Positions 52,362-63,017 are shown, counted from the stretch's first letter. The stretch is 64,000 bases of DNA from Desulfoscipio geothermicus (GCA_016841645.1 JAENYS010000005.1:62001-126000); one strand, 5' to 3'. A program made the numbers and translations. The notes: a model not told the origin generated them from the sequence alone.

Positions 52362-52892
52362 ATGAAGGTTTTAGTAAGAGGTAGAAATGTTGAGGTTACA
52401 GATGCCCTGAGGGATTACGTTGAAAAACGGGTGGGTAAACTGGGTAAATTTCTGGACGGCGCCAACGAGGCAACAGTGATTTTAATGGTGGAAGGTGACT
52501 CGCACAAGGTTGAGGTTACAGTTCCTTTTAACGGGATGATACTGCGCGGCGAGGAAGCTAGCGGCGATATGTATTCTTCCATTGACTTGGTTGGGGATAA
52601 GCTGGAAAAGCAAATAGAAAAATACAAGGGGAAACTTTCTCGCCGCCGAGTCGCCGGTGAACAAAAGGCGTTTGTTGAACCCCGGGTTTTTGATGAGGAT
52701 GATAATGATGGATTGCAGGTGGTCAAAACCAAGCGTTTTGCTATCAAGCCCATGCCTGTGGATGAAGCGGTGATGCAAATGAACTTGTTGGGCCATAGTT
52801 TTTTCGTTTTTTCTAATGCAGACACCGAGCAAGTGAATGTGGTTTACAAACGCAAGGACGGTAAGTATGGATTAATTGAACCCGAATTTTAA
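52362..52892 (+). CDS. hpf: Long-form ribosome hibernation promoting factor HPF
   Basis: About 176 aa from ATG 52362 (AAAGGAG upstream; in-frame TTG at 52353 is an alternative). The N-terminal domain binds the 30S decoding site ('VEVTDALRDYVEKRVGKLGKF'), and the C-terminal domain, 'KRFAIKPMPVDEAVMQMNLLGHSFFVF...VVYKRKDGKYGLIEP', dimerises to pair two 70S ribosomes into 100S. This two-domain form is the usual one in Gram-positives. Followed by a very strong terminator. Confidence 0.96.
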   Translation: MKVLVRGRNVEVTDALRDYVEKRVGKLGKFLDGANEATVILMVEGDSHKVEVTVPFNGMILRGEEASGDMYSSIDLVGDKLEKQIEKYKGKLSRRRVAGEQKAFVEPRVFDEDDNDGLQVVKTKRFAIKPMPVDEAVMQMNLLGHSFFVFSNADTEQVNVVYKRKDGKYGLIEPEF

Positions 52893-52925
52893 AGATCGGT
52901 TTGCGGTAACAAAAAATTAAAATCC

Positions 52926-52991
52926 CCCGCCGGGAAGTCCCAGCCCCGCTCTGTTTACGCGGGGCTGGGACTTCCCGGCGGGTTTGTTTTT
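52926..52991 (+). terminator. Very strong terminator after hpf
   Basis: A perfect 24-bp GC-rich stem (starting CCCGCCGGGAAGTCCCAG) with a 9-nt loop and TTTGTTTTT. Separates hpf from secA. Confidence 0.95.
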
Positions 52992-53011
52992 GGGGCAGCA
53001 AGTCTTGGGAG

Positions 53012-53081
53012 TTGCAGGGTTGCGGCCAATTTGTTAGAATAGTAATATATAGTGTATATTTATGGGAACCGTATGGTTCCC
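53012..53081 (+). promoter_or_regulatory. secA promoter and leader hairpin
   Basis: TTGCAG (53012-53017), 17 bp, TAGAAT (53035-53040) is a plausible sigma-A promoter. The transcript would start near 53047 and soon contain GGGAACC-gtat-GGTTCCC (53064-53081) followed by TTCTGTGTTTT, 26 bp before the secA ATG. This may be a small attenuator or translation-control hairpin. Confidence 0.5.
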
Positions 53082-53106
53082 TTCTGTGTTTTAGAAAGGT
53101 GATAGC

Positions 53107-55737
53107 ATGTTAAATTTTATACGCAATTGGTTAGATGATAATTCAAGGGAAATAAAACGGCTACAAAAAACTGTCAACCAGATAAATGGACTTGAAAGGG
53201 AAATAAGCGCTTTATCCGATGATCAGCTGCAGGCCCAAACGCCACAATTCAAGGAGCGGCTGGAACAGGGTATTTCGCTGGACGACATGCTGCCTGAAGC
53301 CTTTGCCGTGGTGCGCGAGGCTTCTAAACGGGTGCTGGGCATGCGTCATTTTGATGTGCAGCTGCTGGGAGGTATGGTGCTGCACAGCGGCAAGATTGCC
53401 GAAATGCGCACTGGTGAAGGTAAAACGTTGGTGGCCACGCTGCCGGTTTACTTAAATGCCTTGCTGGGCAAGGGTGTGCATGTGGTAACGGTGAACGATT
53501 ATCTGGCCCGCCGGGATAGCGAGTGGATGGGCCGCCTTTATAAGTTCCTTGGACTATCCGTGGGTCTGATTGTGCACGGGCTTAGCTGGGATGAACGTAA
53601 ATTTTCCTATAATTGCGACGTTACTTACGGTACCAACAATGAGTTTGGCTTTGACTACTTGCGGGACAACATGGCGCTGCGGGCGGAGCAACTGGTGCAG
53701 CGGCCGTTGCATTATGCCATTGTCGACGAAGTGGACAGTATTCTCATTGACGAGGCCCGTACTCCGCTGATCATATCCGGCCAGGCCGATAAGGCTACAG
53801 ACCACTATTATACCTTTGCCAAGCTGGTGCCGCGCCTGCATAAAGATACCGACTTTACTGTGGATGAAAAGGCGCACACTGTGGTGCTCACCGAGGAGGG
53901 CGTGGCCAGGGTGGAGCAGATGTTGGGGGTGGAGAACCTTTACGATGACATCAACATGGAGCTTACCCACCACCTGAACCAGGCCTTAAAGGCTCATGCC
54001 TTAATGAAACGGGATCGTGACTATGTGGTTAAGGACGGCGAAGTGATTATCGTCGATGAGTTCACCGGCCGCTTAATGTTCGGGCGTCGCTACAGTGACG
54101 GGCTGCACCAGGCCATTGAGGCCAAGGAGGGCGTGCGTGTTGAGCGGGAGTCTCAGACGCTGGCCACGATTACTTTCCAGAACTATTTTCGGATGTACGA
54201 GAAGCTGGCCGGTATGACGGGTACCGCTGAAACCGAGCAGGATGAATTCCGGAAAATATACAATCTTGACGTAGTGGTAATTCCTACTAACAAGCCAATG
54301 GCCCGCCAGGAACTGTCCGATGTCGTGTATAAAACCGAACCGGCCAAGTTTAATGCAGTGGTGGAGGAAATTGCCCAAAAGCATGCCACCGGTCAGCCTG
54401 TGCTGGTGGGTACCATTTCCATCGAAAAGTCCGAGCTTTTACACGAAATGCTGCGCCGGCGGGGGATATCCCATCAGGTGCTGAATGCCAAGTTCCATGA
54501 TAAGGAAGCCGAAATCGTGGCTCAGGCCGGCCGGCTGGGGGCTGTAACCATTGCTACCAACATGGCCGGTCGTGGTACTGATATAATGCTGGGGGGCAAC
54601 CCTGAGTTTTTGGCTCAGGCTGAATTGCGCACCCACAAGGATTATGACCCCGATGATCCCGTAGCGGCGGGGAAACTGTACCGGCAGCTGCTGAAGAAAT
54701 ACGAGCAGCAGTGCGCTGATGAACACAGTCGGGTAGTGGAACTGGGCGGCCTGCACATCATCGGTACCGAGCGCCATGAGAGCCGCCGGATTGATAACCA
54801 ACTGCGAGGCCGCTCGGGACGCCAGGGAGACCCGGGAGCCAGCCAGTTTTTCAGTTCCCTGGAGGACGATTTGATGCGGCTGTTTGGGTCTGATAATATT
54901 GCCGGCATAATGGATAAACTTGGGATGGAGGAGGATGTCCCCATCGAGCACGGCTTAATCAGCCGTTCCATTGAAAGTGCCCAGAAACGGGTAGAGAACC
55001 GCAACTTTGACATCCGCAAGCATGTGTTGGAATACGACGATGTAATGAACCAGCAGCGTGAGGTGATTTACGGACAGCGCATGCAGGTGCTGCTGGGAGA
55101 TAACCTCAAGGATGTGGTGCTGCAGATGATCACCGATTCGGTGGAGTCGGCGGTGGAGGTATATGCGCCGAACGGGGTGATCCCTGAGGAATGGGATTTG
55201 GAGGGCTTACTTACCTACGCCGAGCAGATTTTCTTGCCCGATCACGAACTGCAGGTAGCAGATCTGGAAGATATGGGACGCGGGGCGCTAAAGGAGTTCC
55301 TGCTGGAAAAAACACTGTCTGCCTATGAGGTCCGCGAAGCCGAGCTGGGTGCCGAGGTGATGCGCGAGCTGGAGCGGATGGTGCTGCTGCGTATGGTGGA
55401 CGAAAAGTGGATGGACCACCTTGACGCTATGGATCAGCTGCGGGAGGGCATTGGCCTGAGGGCTTATGGCCAAAAGAACCCCTTGATTGAATATAAGTTT
55501 GAGAGCTATCAGATGTTTCAGAACATGGTGGATGCCATTCGGGAAGATGTGGTGCGCTATGTATTCCGGGTGAACGTGGTGCAGGCTCCCCAGCAGCAGC
55601 GCAATACCATTGAGAACAAATACCAGGACGAAGCGGCACCGGGCCCCGTGCACCGCGAAGTCAAAATCGGCCGCAATGACCCCTGCCCCTGCGGCAGCGG
55701 CAAAAAATACAAAAAATGCTGTGGCAGAAATCTTTAA
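53107..55737 (+). CDS. secA: Protein translocase ATPase SecA
   Basis: 876 aa, ATG behind AAAGGTGAT. SecA pushes preproteins through SecYEG. Walker A 'TGEGKT' at about residues 102-107, '[18 protein letters not shown]' (DEAD-type box), '[11 protein letters not shown]', '[15 protein letters not shown]' and '[23 protein letters not shown]' are all intact. The C-terminal zinc motif '[14 protein letters not shown]' is present. Normal length for Firmicutes. Confidence 0.98.
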   Translation: MLNFIRNWLDDNSREIKRLQKTVNQINGLEREISALSDDQLQAQTPQFKERLEQGISLDDMLPEAFAVVREASKRVLGMRHFDVQLLGGMVLHSGKIAEMRTGEGKTLVATLPVYLNALLGKGVHVVTVNDYLARRDSEWMGRLYKFLGLSVGLIVHGLSWDERKFSYNCDVTYGTNNEFGFDYLRDNMALRAEQLVQRPLHYAIVDEVDSILIDEARTPLIISGQADKATDHYYTFAKLVPRLHKDTDFTVDEKAHTVVLTEEGVARVEQMLGVENLYDDINMELTHHLNQALKAHALMKRDRDYVVKDGEVIIVDEFTGRLMFGRRYSDGLHQAIEAKEGVRVERESQTLATITFQNYFRMYEKLAGMTGTAETEQDEFRKIYNLDVVVIPTNKPMARQELSDVVYKTEPAKFNAVVEEIAQKHATGQPVLVGTISIEKSELLHEMLRRRGISHQVLNAKFHDKEAEIVAQAGRLGAVTIATNMAGRGTDIMLGGNPEFLAQAELRTHKDYDPDDPVAAGKLYRQLLKKYEQQCADEHSRVVELGGLHIIGTERHESRRIDNQLRGRSGRQGDPGASQFFSSLEDDLMRLFGSDNIAGIMDKLGMEEDVPIEHGLISRSIESAQKRVENRNFDIRKHVLEYDDVMNQQREVIYGQRMQVLLGDNLKDVVLQMITDSVESAVEVYAPNGVIPEEWDLEGLLTYAEQIFLPDHELQVADLEDMGRGALKEFLLEKTLSAYEVREAELGAEVMRELERMVLLRMVDEKWMDHLDAMDQLREGIGLRAYGQKNPLIEYKFESYQMFQNMVDAIREDVVRYVFRVNVVQAPQQQRNTIENKYQDEAAPGPVHREVKIGRNDPCPCGSGKKYKKCCGRNL

Positions 55738-55800
55738 GGCGGGTATTGGAAACAGCAAGTAGCAAAGTAAAGGGTTACTTGTAATAAGGGAGGAATCGCT

Positions 55801-56899
55801 TTGTTCAGTGAATTACGCAGAGAATTAGAGCCTTTAAAAAAACGCATTGCGGATTTGAGGGTTTCTCTTTGACATAACCGGCAAGGAACAAAAAATAGCT
55901 GAGTTTGAAAATGAGATGACCCGGGAGGGGTTCTGGGAAGAACAAGCCCGAGCCCAGGAAGTGACGCAGACCGTCACTAACTTGAAGGAACGGATCACCT
56001 CTTTTAATGAATTAGATGCAGCCCTTGAAGACTTGGGGATACTGATTGACCTGGGGGAAGAGGAAGACGAGGACGGCCTGGTGGAAGAGGCCACTGTCGT
56101 GTTGGGTGATTTGAACTGCCGGGTAGCCGACATGGAACTACAGGTGATGTTTAGCGGGCCGCACGACGCTTGTAATGCAATTGTATCCATGCACGCCGGC
56201 GCCGGTGGTACTGAGGCCCAGGATTGGGTGGAAATGCTGCTGCGCATGTTTACCCGCTGGGCGGAAAATCACCATTTTAAGGTTAGTATTATGGATATGC
56301 TCCCCGGTGACGAGGCGGGGGTAAAAAGCGTTACTTTTTCAGTAGCGGGACCAAATGCATATGGTTATCTTAAATCCGAAAAGGGTGTGCATCGTTTGGT
56401 GCGTATTTCCCCTTTCGACGCCGCCGGCCGGCGGCATACTTCCTTTGCCTCGGTGGATGTGCTGCCCGAGGTACAGGAAGATGTAGAGGTGCAGATTGCC
56501 CCGGAAGATCTTAGAATAGATACCTATCGCTCCGGGGGGGCCGGCGGACAGCACGTTAATAAGACGGATTCGGCGGTGCGCATAACCCACTTGCCCACCG
56601 GCATTGTGGTGCAGTGTCAGAATGAACGGTCCCAGATCTCCAATCGCAACACAGCCATGAAGGTGCTTACAGCCAAGCTGATGGACCTGGAAATGCAGAA
56701 AAAGGAAGCTGAACTGGCCCAGATGCGTGGAGAGAACAAGGAGATCGCCTGGGGTAGCCAGATTCGTTCCTACGTGTTCCACCCCTACTCGCTGGTCAAG
56801 GACCACCGGACCGGAGTAGAGATAGGCAACGTAGACGCAGTGATGGATGGCGAGCTGGACGAGTTTATCACTGCCTACCTGTTTGGGGTCAGACCTTGA
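55801..56899 (+). CDS. prfB: Peptide chain release factor 2 with programmed +1 frameshift
   Basis: TTG start at 55801 behind AGGGAGGAA. Frame 1 runs 23 codons to TGA (55870-55872); the product continues in the +1 frame from GAC at 55871, giving about 365 aa. RF2 recognises UGA/UAA. The SPF tripeptide ('ISPFDAAGRRH') and GGQ motif ('SGGAGGQHVNKTDSAV') are present. The C-terminus 'AYLFGVRP' is unusual: 'GVRP' and the stop are encoded by a copy of the palindromic element, so a few native residues are replaced. Confidence 0.95.
55850..55874 (+). promoter_or_regulatory. prfB autoregulatory frameshift site
   Basis: CTTTGAC at 55867-55873, preceded by GAGGG a few bases upstream as an internal Shine-Dalgarno-like stimulator. 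When RF2 is scarce, ribosomes slip from CTT to TTT past the in-frame TGA, so RF2 controls its own synthesis. Confidence 0.9.
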
Positions 56900-56910
56900 C
56901 ATTTGACATT
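56885..56910. repeat. Palindromic element, half copy 3
   Basis: GGGGTCAGACCTTGACATTT continuing to GACATT matches one arm of copies 1 and 2; the second arm is missing and TTACATTTTT follows. It supplies the last four codons and stop of prfB in the same frame as copy 1 does for the GGDEF gene. Confidence 0.9.
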
Positions 56911-56919
56911 TACATTTTT

Positions 56920-56960
56920 AGCTTCCGGTGCCTTAATTTGAGACACCGGAAGCTTTTATT
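56920..56960 (+). terminator. Terminator after prfB
   Basis: AGCTTCCGGTG / CACCGGAAGCT with a 13-nt loop, then TTTATT. Located 20 bp after the prfB stop. Confidence 0.85.
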
Positions 56961-57179
56961 GTCGTAAAGATGCTGCTATGAGCATTTTTTGCCCGGTGTA
57001 ACCCAGTGTATACAATTTACTTTGCCTTTTTTCGACAGCAGGGCAGGATTTTTTTGAGACAACAAGAATATAATGGAGCATGTTACGCGGTCAAATGCGC
57101 ATTCAAGGCAGGTAAGAATATGATAAAAAAGCCGGGAAAAGCTAAGTTTAATATCGTGTCCAACTGCGGGGAGATTTAA

Positions 57180-58037
57180 ATGTCCTGGAAAATGCTGATC
57201 AATTTTTTTTGGGTAACTATGGGCGTGGCAATTACTGCTCTGGGCCTGGACATGTTCCTGGTGCCCAATAAGATTGCCGCCGGCGGTACGAGTGGTGTTG
57301 CCACCCTATTGCATTATTTGATCAATACTCCAGTGGGCATGACCATGTTGGCGCTGGATGTACCTTTATATGTCCTGGGTATTTACAGACTGGGATTGGG
57401 TTTCGGGCTTCGCTCCTTGTACGGCTCGGTAAGTCTTGCGGTATTGGTGGATGTCTTCAGTTTTTTTGTGCCCGTACCCACCAGGGATCCACTTTTAGCC
57501 AGCCTGTTCGGGGGCGTGTTGGTGGGGCTGGGGTTGGGACTGGTTTTCCGCTTTCGAGGTACCACCGGGGGAACCGACCTGGCTGCGGCCATTTTGCGTA
57601 CATACACGGGTATAAATATTGGTCAATTACTGTTTTTGCTGGACGGTATGGTGGTGGTTGCGGCGGGTTTGGTTTTCCAGTCCTGGGAATTGGCCTTATA
57701 CGCTTTGATTAGCATATTTGTCTTTAGCCGTGTGATTGATATGGTCCAGGAGGGGATCAGCTACGCCAAAGCATTTTTTATTATTTCTAACAATAACGAA
57801 ATTATTGCCGGTAAGATATTGAATGATTTAGACCGGGGTGCTACTGCTCTTAAAGGACGGGGACTGTATACCGGCAGCGACCGGGAGGTGATCTTGACCG
57901 TGGTTAACCGTTCCGAGGTCAGCCGGCTTAAGGAAATAGTCTACCAGGTTGATCCCAGGGCTTTTATAATAGTAGCCGATGTGAGGGAGGTGCTCGGGGA
58001 AGGATTTAAGTGGTACGGGCATGGGAGGGATAGCTAA
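57180..58037 (+). CDS. yitT: YitT family membrane protein
   Basis: 285 aa, ATG behind GGGGAG. Five to six membrane helices (about residues 8-190; 'GLDMFLVPNKIAAGGTSGVATLLHYL', 'GLGLVFRFRGTTGGTDLAAAIL' patterns) followed by a C-terminal cytoplasmic DUF2179 domain ('YAKAFFIISNNNEIIAGKIL', 'GATALKGRGLYTGSDREVILTVV'). Transport substrate not established for the family. A TATAAT lies about 100 bp upstream without a clear -35. Confidence 0.92.
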   Translation: MSWKMLINFFWVTMGVAITALGLDMFLVPNKIAAGGTSGVATLLHYLINTPVGMTMLALDVPLYVLGIYRLGLGFGLRSLYGSVSLAVLVDVFSFFVPVPTRDPLLASLFGGVLVGLGLGLVFRFRGTTGGTDLAAAILRTYTGINIGQLLFLLDGMVVVAAGLVFQSWELALYALISIFVFSRVIDMVQEGISYAKAFFIISNNNEIIAGKILNDLDRGATALKGRGLYTGSDREVILTVVNRSEVSRLKEIVYQVDPRAFIIVADVREVLGEGFKWYGHGRDS

Positions 58038-58095
58038 TTGGTGCGAAAATGTTGAAAGTTATTTGTTGGGCTAAATAGATCGGGAGGTATAAAGG

Positions 58096-58917
58096 ATGAG
58101 TGAACAAACGGAAAAATTGGCGAAACTGCGGGAACAAGCCCGGCAAATCAGGCGCCATATTGTTTCTATGTTGGGGGAGGCCGGTTCCGGCCACCCGGGC
58201 GGGTCATTGTCGGCAGCTGATATAGTGACCGCACTGTATTTTGATGTGATGCGCATAAACCCCCAAAATCCAGATTGGCCGGAGCGGGACCGTTTTGTGT
58301 TATCCAAGGGTCATGCTGCTCCGTTGCTTTACGCCGCCTTGGCCGAGCGGGGTTATTTCCCGGTAGAGAATTTACGCACGCTGCGCCGGCTGGGCAGCCC
58401 GCTCCAGGGGCACCCCGACATGCGCAAGGTGCCCGGGGTGGAAATGTCCACCGGGTCACTGGGACAGGGATTATCCGCTGCAAACGGCATGGCCATAGCC
58501 GGCAAACTTGACGGCAAGGATTACCGGGTGTTCGTGCTGTTGGGGGACGGTGAAATTGAGGAAGGGCAGGTCTGGGAGGCCGCCATGGCTGCGGCCCACT
58601 ATAAGTTGGACAATGTGACTGCCTTTTTGGATTATAACGGTTTGCAAATTGACGGACCCATTGATGTGGTTATGTCTGCTGAGCCTTTGGCCGATAAGTG
58701 GCGTGCCTTTGGCTGGGATGTTCAGGAAATCGACGGGCATGATATGGAGCAAATCCTGTCCGCAATTGCCCGGGCCCGGGAAACGCAAGGCAAGCCAGGC
58801 ATAATTATCGCCCGGACAGTCAAGGGCAAAGGTGTTTCCTTCATGGAAAACGAGGTGAGCTGGCACGGTTCAGCACCCAAACCTGAGCAAGTGGAAAAGG
58901 CGCTGGCTGATCTGTAA
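58096..58917 (+). CDS. Transketolase, N-terminal subunit
   Basis: 273 aa, ATG behind GGGAGGTAT. This half holds the thiamine diphosphate-pyrophosphate site: '[18 protein letters not shown]', '[18 protein letters not shown]', '[14 protein letters not shown]' and '[19 protein letters not shown]' (patterns), with metal ligands Asp and Asn. Together with the next gene it makes a full transketolase of the non-oxidative pentose phosphate pathway. Split transketolases of this size are common in clostridia and archaea. Confidence 0.96.
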   Translation: MSEQTEKLAKLREQARQIRRHIVSMLGEAGSGHPGGSLSAADIVTALYFDVMRINPQNPDWPERDRFVLSKGHAAPLLYAALAERGYFPVENLRTLRRLGSPLQGHPDMRKVPGVEMSTGSLGQGLSAANGMAIAGKLDGKDYRVFVLLGDGEIEEGQVWEAAMAAAHYKLDNVTAFLDYNGLQIDGPIDVVMSAEPLADKWRAFGWDVQEIDGHDMEQILSAIARARETQGKPGIIIARTVKGKGVSFMENEVSWHGSAPKPEQVEKALADL

Positions 58918-58974
58918 TCGGTTTAATTGAATTGAAAATTACTTTCTACCAGTTTCAATAGGAGGTTTTCATGC

Positions 58975-59928
58975 ATGACTAAGAAAATAGCCACCCGGGA
59001 TGCGTACGGCGCGGCGCTGGTGGAGTTGGGGCAAAAAAACCCCGCCGTTGTGGTGCTGGACGCGGATTTGTCCAAGTCTACCAAAACATATAATTTCGGT
59101 CAAAAGTACCCCAATCGTTTTTTTAATATCGGGATTGCCGAGCAAAACATGATGGGCACTGCCGCCGGGCTTGCCTCAGCGGGCAAAATAGCCTTTGCCA
59201 GTACCTTTGCCGTATTTGCTACCGGGCGGGTATACGACCAGATCAGGAATAGCATTGCTTACCCCCGGCTAAATGTTAAAATAGGGGCCACCCACGCCGG
59301 TCTTACCGTGGGTGAAGACGGTGCCTCCCACCAGTCGATTGAAGACATCGCGCTGATGCGCTGTTTGCCAAACATGACTGTTTTTGTGCCTGCAGATAGC
59401 GTTGAGACCAGGGCTGCGGTGCTGGCTGCGGCGGAATTTGAAGGGCCGGTTTACATAAGATTGGGGCGCTCCGAAGTACCTGTTTTGCATGATGAAGCTA
59501 ACTTTCATTTTGTGCCCGGTCGGGCGATAAAGCTTCGGGAGGGTAAGGACGCTGCCATCATTGCCTGCGGCATCATGGTGAGCGCCGCTTTGGAAGCAGC
59601 GGAACAGCTGGCTAATCAAGGCGTTTCCGTGCAGGTGTTGGATGTGCATACAATTAAACCCCTGGACGTGGAGGCGGTGGTGGAAGCGGCCCGGACTACG
59701 GGCGCGGTTGTCACTGCGGAAGAACACAGTATTAATGGCGGTCTGGGTGGTGCCGTGGCTGAGGCACTGGTGGAAAATTACCCGGTAATCATGCGCCGGG
59801 TAGGCGTACGGGATACCTTCGGTGAATCCGGTAAGCCTCAGGAATTGCTGGAAAAATATGGCCTTACAGCGCCAGATCTGGTACGGGCTGTACACGAGGT
59901 ACTGCAGCGCAAAGTAAGAGGTAAATAG
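58975..59928 (+). CDS. Transketolase, C-terminal subunit
   Basis: 317 aa, ATG at 58975 behind GGAGG. Carries the pyrimidine-binding domain ('GIAEQNMMGTAAGLASAG', with the conserved Glu), 'THAGLTVGEDGASHQSIEDIALMR' and the C-terminal domain ('AVVTAEEHSINGGLG'). It follows the N-terminal subunit by 57 bp in the same operon and is followed by a terminator. Confidence 0.96.
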   Translation: MTKKIATRDAYGAALVELGQKNPAVVVLDADLSKSTKTYNFGQKYPNRFFNIGIAEQNMMGTAAGLASAGKIAFASTFAVFATGRVYDQIRNSIAYPRLNVKIGATHAGLTVGEDGASHQSIEDIALMRCLPNMTVFVPADSVETRAAVLAAAEFEGPVYIRLGRSEVPVLHDEANFHFVPGRAIKLREGKDAAIIACGIMVSAALEAAEQLANQGVSVQVLDVHTIKPLDVEAVVEAARTTGAVVTAEEHSINGGLGGAVAEALVENYPVIMRRVGVRDTFGESGKPQELLEKYGLTAPDLVRAVHEVLQRKVRGK

Positions 59929-59961
59929 CCTCTACAACATTTTGGAAAACCGAACAAACCC

Positions 59962-59999
59962 TAACAAAATACCCTGTGGGGTATTTTGTTATTTCTTTT
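59962..59999 (+). terminator. Terminator after transketolase
   Basis: TAACAAAATACCC / GGGTATTTTGTTA with a 4-nt loop, then TTTCTTTTG. Confidence 0.85.
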
Positions 60000-60118
60000 G
60001 CTGAAGGATTTACTTCTCTGCCGTCGAAATGGCAATTAAGTTAAAGGAATTATTATTACAACTGTCGAATTAAATTTATAATATTGAATAACCGAAGATT
60101 AACATATGAGGTATATGT

Positions 60119-60805
60119 ATGATTCAATTGTACAATGTCTCCAAAAAATATCCGAATGAAGTTCAAGCCCTCAACGACATAACCTTGCACATTAAAAAAG
60201 GGGAATTTGTATTTTTAGTGGGCCCCAGCGGGGCGGGCAAGTCTACCTTGACAAAACTGATTTGCCGGGAAGAATTGCCCAGTCGCGGTCAAGCTATTGT
60301 GAACGGTCGCAGCTTGTTAAGAATGAAAAACCGGGAAGTTCCCTATCTGCGGCGCAAAATGGGCATGGTATACCAGGATTTCCGGCTTATCCCTAATAAA
60401 ACTGTTTTTGAAAATGTAGCTTTTGCCATGGAGATAACCGGTGCCTCACGCAAGGAGATTAAACAGGCAGTGCCGGCGGTGCTGCGCATGGTGGGCATGG
60501 AAACCAAGATCAATATGCTGCCGGCCCAGCTTTCGGGTGGTGAACAACAGCGTACTGCCGTGGCTCGGGCCATCGTAAATAATCCCGTGCTGATCCTGGC
60601 GGATGAACCCACCGGCAATCTTGACCCTGATACATCCTGGGAATTAATGAAACTTTTCATGAATATTAACCGCCGGGGTACAACGATTTTGATGTCCACT
60701 CATGCCTGGGATATCGTTGATGATATGAAAAAAAGGGTGATTAAGCTCGAAAATGGTGTTATTGTCCGGGACGAAGAAAGTGGGGTTTACGGTCATGATC
60801 ATTAA
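60119..60805 (+). CDS. ftsE: Cell division ATP-binding protein FtsE
   Basis: 228 aa. ABC ATPase with Walker A 'GPSGAGKST' at about residues 35-43, signature '[15 protein letters not shown]' and Walker B '[12 protein letters not shown]', plus '[10 protein letters not shown]' (H-loop). FtsEX turns ATP hydrolysis into activation of a peptidoglycan hydrolase; the M23 protein encoded two genes on is the likely target. ATG 60119 follows a GAGGT; overlaps ftsX by 11 bp. Confidence 0.97.
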   Translation: MIQLYNVSKKYPNEVQALNDITLHIKKGEFVFLVGPSGAGKSTLTKLICREELPSRGQAIVNGRSLLRMKNREVPYLRRKMGMVYQDFRLIPNKTVFENVAFAMEITGASRKEIKQAVPAVLRMVGMETKINMLPAQLSGGEQQRTAVARAIVNNPVLILADEPTGNLDPDTSWELMKLFMNINRRGTTILMSTHAWDIVDDMKKRVIKLENGVIVRDEESGVYGHDH

Positions 60806-61682
60806 CACCATTATTTATTATTTCCGTGAGGCCGCTACATCCTTAATTCGCAACGCTTGGCTGACTGTTGCTTCGATGGGCACTATTATTATATCGCTGC
60901 TTATTTTGGGCAGTTCGGTGCTGCTGGTGCTGAATGTGCGGCAGATTGCGTCAGATTTGGAGTCTAGTTTGGAAATTACTGTTTTTATGGAAGACGGTTT
61001 GGAGCAGGAACGGCTGGATGAACTGAGGGAAGAGATTAAATTTGTACCCGGGGTGATCGTGGTGAATTTTATTACCAAGGAACAGGCCCTGGAGAATTTA
61101 AAAGAAAGCTTCGGTGATAAGGCTGATCTACTCGCTGGCCTGGAGGATGATAATCCCCTGCCTAATTCATATACGGTGAAAACCAGGGAGGCCAAACTGG
61201 TACCTGAGGCAGCCCGTCAGCTGGAAAAGCTGGAGGGTGTTGAGCAAGTGCGCTACGGGCAGGGTGTGGTTGAGAAACTGCTTGCCCTCACTCACTGGGT
61301 ACGCATTTGGGGCTCGCTGTCCTTATTGGTGCTGGGCGTGGCTGCTGTATTACTAATCGCCACAACCATCCGCATGTCGGTTTTTGCCCGGCGGCGGGAG
61401 ATTGGTATTATGAAAATGCTGGGGGCCACCAATATTTTTGTGCGTATGCCTTTTATGCTGGAGGGTATGATCATTGGGCTGACGGGCGGTCTTGTTGCCG
61501 TCTTGATTATAAATTTCGGTTACCTGTCGCTGCTGAATAAGGTAATGCTTGCATTGCCCTTTATTCAGTTAGTTGACGATCCTGTAAGTATTTACCGGGT
61601 ACTGGGAGGTCTCTTGGGAGCAGGTCTTGTTATTGGCACTCTTGGCAGTACTATATCGCTGCGCCGTTTTTTGCGGGTATAG
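60795..61682 (+). CDS. ftsX: Cell division protein FtsX
   Basis: About 295 aa from ATG 60795 inside the ftsE end. A cytoplasmic start ('YYFREAATSLIRNAWLTVASMGTIII'), four membrane helices with a large extracytoplasmic loop between helices 1 and 2 ('LEITVFMEDGLEQERLDELREEIKFVPGV') and the FtsX/MacB motif 'RRREIGIMKMLGATNIFVRMPFMLEG' (patterns). Partner of FtsE. Confidence 0.96.
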   Translation: MIINTIIYYFREAATSLIRNAWLTVASMGTIIISLLILGSSVLLVLNVRQIASDLESSLEITVFMEDGLEQERLDELREEIKFVPGVIVVNFITKEQALENLKESFGDKADLLAGLEDDNPLPNSYTVKTREAKLVPEAARQLEKLEGVEQVRYGQGVVEKLLALTHWVRIWGSLSLLVLGVAAVLLIATTIRMSVFARRREIGIMKMLGATNIFVRMPFMLEGMIIGLTGGLVAVLIINFGYLSLLNKVMLALPFIQLVDDPVSIYRVLGGLLGAGLVIGTLGSTISLRRFLRV

Positions 61683-61786
61683 CGGGTCACCGTACTATGC
61701 TGGCGGCACCGGCATTATCGTCAGAAGAGCTAAATTTTATAGCTAGCTAATTATTTGTTAATTAAATGATGATTGGAGGACCTCAG

Positions 61787-62926
61787 GTGCGTTCGGTTGG
61801 TAATTTGGGCTGGAAAAAAAGGTTGACTGCTCTTACACTGGCTGCTGCTATGGTTTTGGGATGTGGCACGGCATACGGGGCTAGCCTGCAGGAACTGTTG
61901 CAGCAAACCAGGCAAAAAATTAGTCAGATTAAGCAGCAGCAAGAGGAAAAGAAAGAGGAAATTAAAGATTATTCCAGTGAGACGGCTGCACTCGACCGGC
62001 AAATAGTGCAAAAGAACCGGGAAATAAGCGTTTTGCGGGAGCGTCTGGATGTAGCGATGACCAGGCTGGCCGGAAATGAAAGGGAAATAGCTCAGGCCCA
62101 AGAGGAGCTGCAGAAGAGCACTGATGAATTACACAAACGGGTGCGGGGAATGTATATAAACGGTAACGTACAATATGTTGAGGTGCTCCTCGCTTCCACT
62201 AGTTTTGGAGAATTTTTAAATCGTTATGAATTATTTAAATGTGTAGTTAATAGAGATGTGGGCGTCGTTAAAGAGGTGGAAAAACGCAAGCAGGAACTTG
62301 AGAACATGCGTCGGGCACTTGCTCAACAGAAAGAAAACATTGCTGCTTTAATGCGGCAGCAGGAAGTTGCTCGCCAGGAGCTGGCCTCCAGAAGCGCGCA
62401 AAAAAAGCAAGTAGTGGCTCAGGCGCAGCAGGAAATGTCCCAATACCAATCTGAAGTGGACCGGCTGGAACGGCAGGAAGAGGATATTATCCGTCGTATT
62501 GCTGCGCAGAGCACCAGCAGTAGTCAGCCCGTGGCCACGGGTGCTTATCTCTGGCCGGTGCCGGGTCATACATCTGTTTCATCGCCGTATGGTTATCGAA
62601 TTCACCCTATATTAAAAACCCAGCGGCTGCACAGCGGCATTGATATTCCCGCCCCTTCGGGCTCAACTGTGCTGGCCACCCAAGGCGGACGGGTGATTAA
62701 TGTAAGCTATATGAGCGGTTACGGTAATGTAGTCATGATTGACCACGGCGGGGGAGTTGTGTCGCTGTATGCACATTTATCCGCTCAACTGGTGGGCAGT
62801 GGTACAGTGGTATCCAAGGGACAGGCCATTGCCAGGGTGGGCAGTACAGGAATGTCTACGGGGCCTCATCTGCATTTTGAAATTAGGGTCAACGGTTCAG
62901 CTGTGAACCCGAGGAATTACGTATAA
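61787..62926 (+). CDS. EnvC/PcsB-like secreted murein hydrolase (coiled coil + M23)
   Basis: About 379 aa from the GTG at 61787 (GGAGGA 8 bp upstream; the ATG at 61766 precedes that site). Signal peptide '[23 protein letters not shown]', a long coiled coil (about residues 30-240) and a LytM/M23 peptidase domain with '[11 protein letters not shown]' (H-x3-D), '[20 protein letters not shown]' and 'GPHLHFEIR' (HxH), so the Zn site is intact. FtsEX directly upstream probably activates it, as for EnvC, PcsB and RipC. Confidence 0.93.
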   Translation: MRSVGNLGWKKRLTALTLAAAMVLGCGTAYGASLQELLQQTRQKISQIKQQQEEKKEEIKDYSSETAALDRQIVQKNREISVLRERLDVAMTRLAGNEREIAQAQEELQKSTDELHKRVRGMYINGNVQYVEVLLASTSFGEFLNRYELFKCVVNRDVGVVKEVEKRKQELENMRRALAQQKENIAALMRQQEVARQELASRSAQKKQVVAQAQQEMSQYQSEVDRLERQEEDIIRRIAAQSTSSSQPVATGAYLWPVPGHTSVSSPYGYRIHPILKTQRLHSGIDIPAPSGSTVLATQGGRVINVSYMSGYGNVVMIDHGGGVVSLYAHLSAQLVGSGTVVSKGQAIARVGSTGMSTGPHLHFEIRVNGSAVNPRNYV

Positions 62927-62979
62927 CCCTGGCGATGTTATGATATAGGTTGAAGGTTGCTTAATAAGGGATAATCGTC

Positions 62980-63017
62980 TTCAAAAGGGGAGCCGGTTGT
63001 CCCTTTTGAAATTTCTT
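62980..63017 (+). terminator. Possible terminator between the M23 gene and ctpA
   Basis: TTCAAAAGGG / CCCTTTTGAA with an 11-nt loop, followed by ATTTCTTG. The T-run is weak. Confidence 0.5.
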
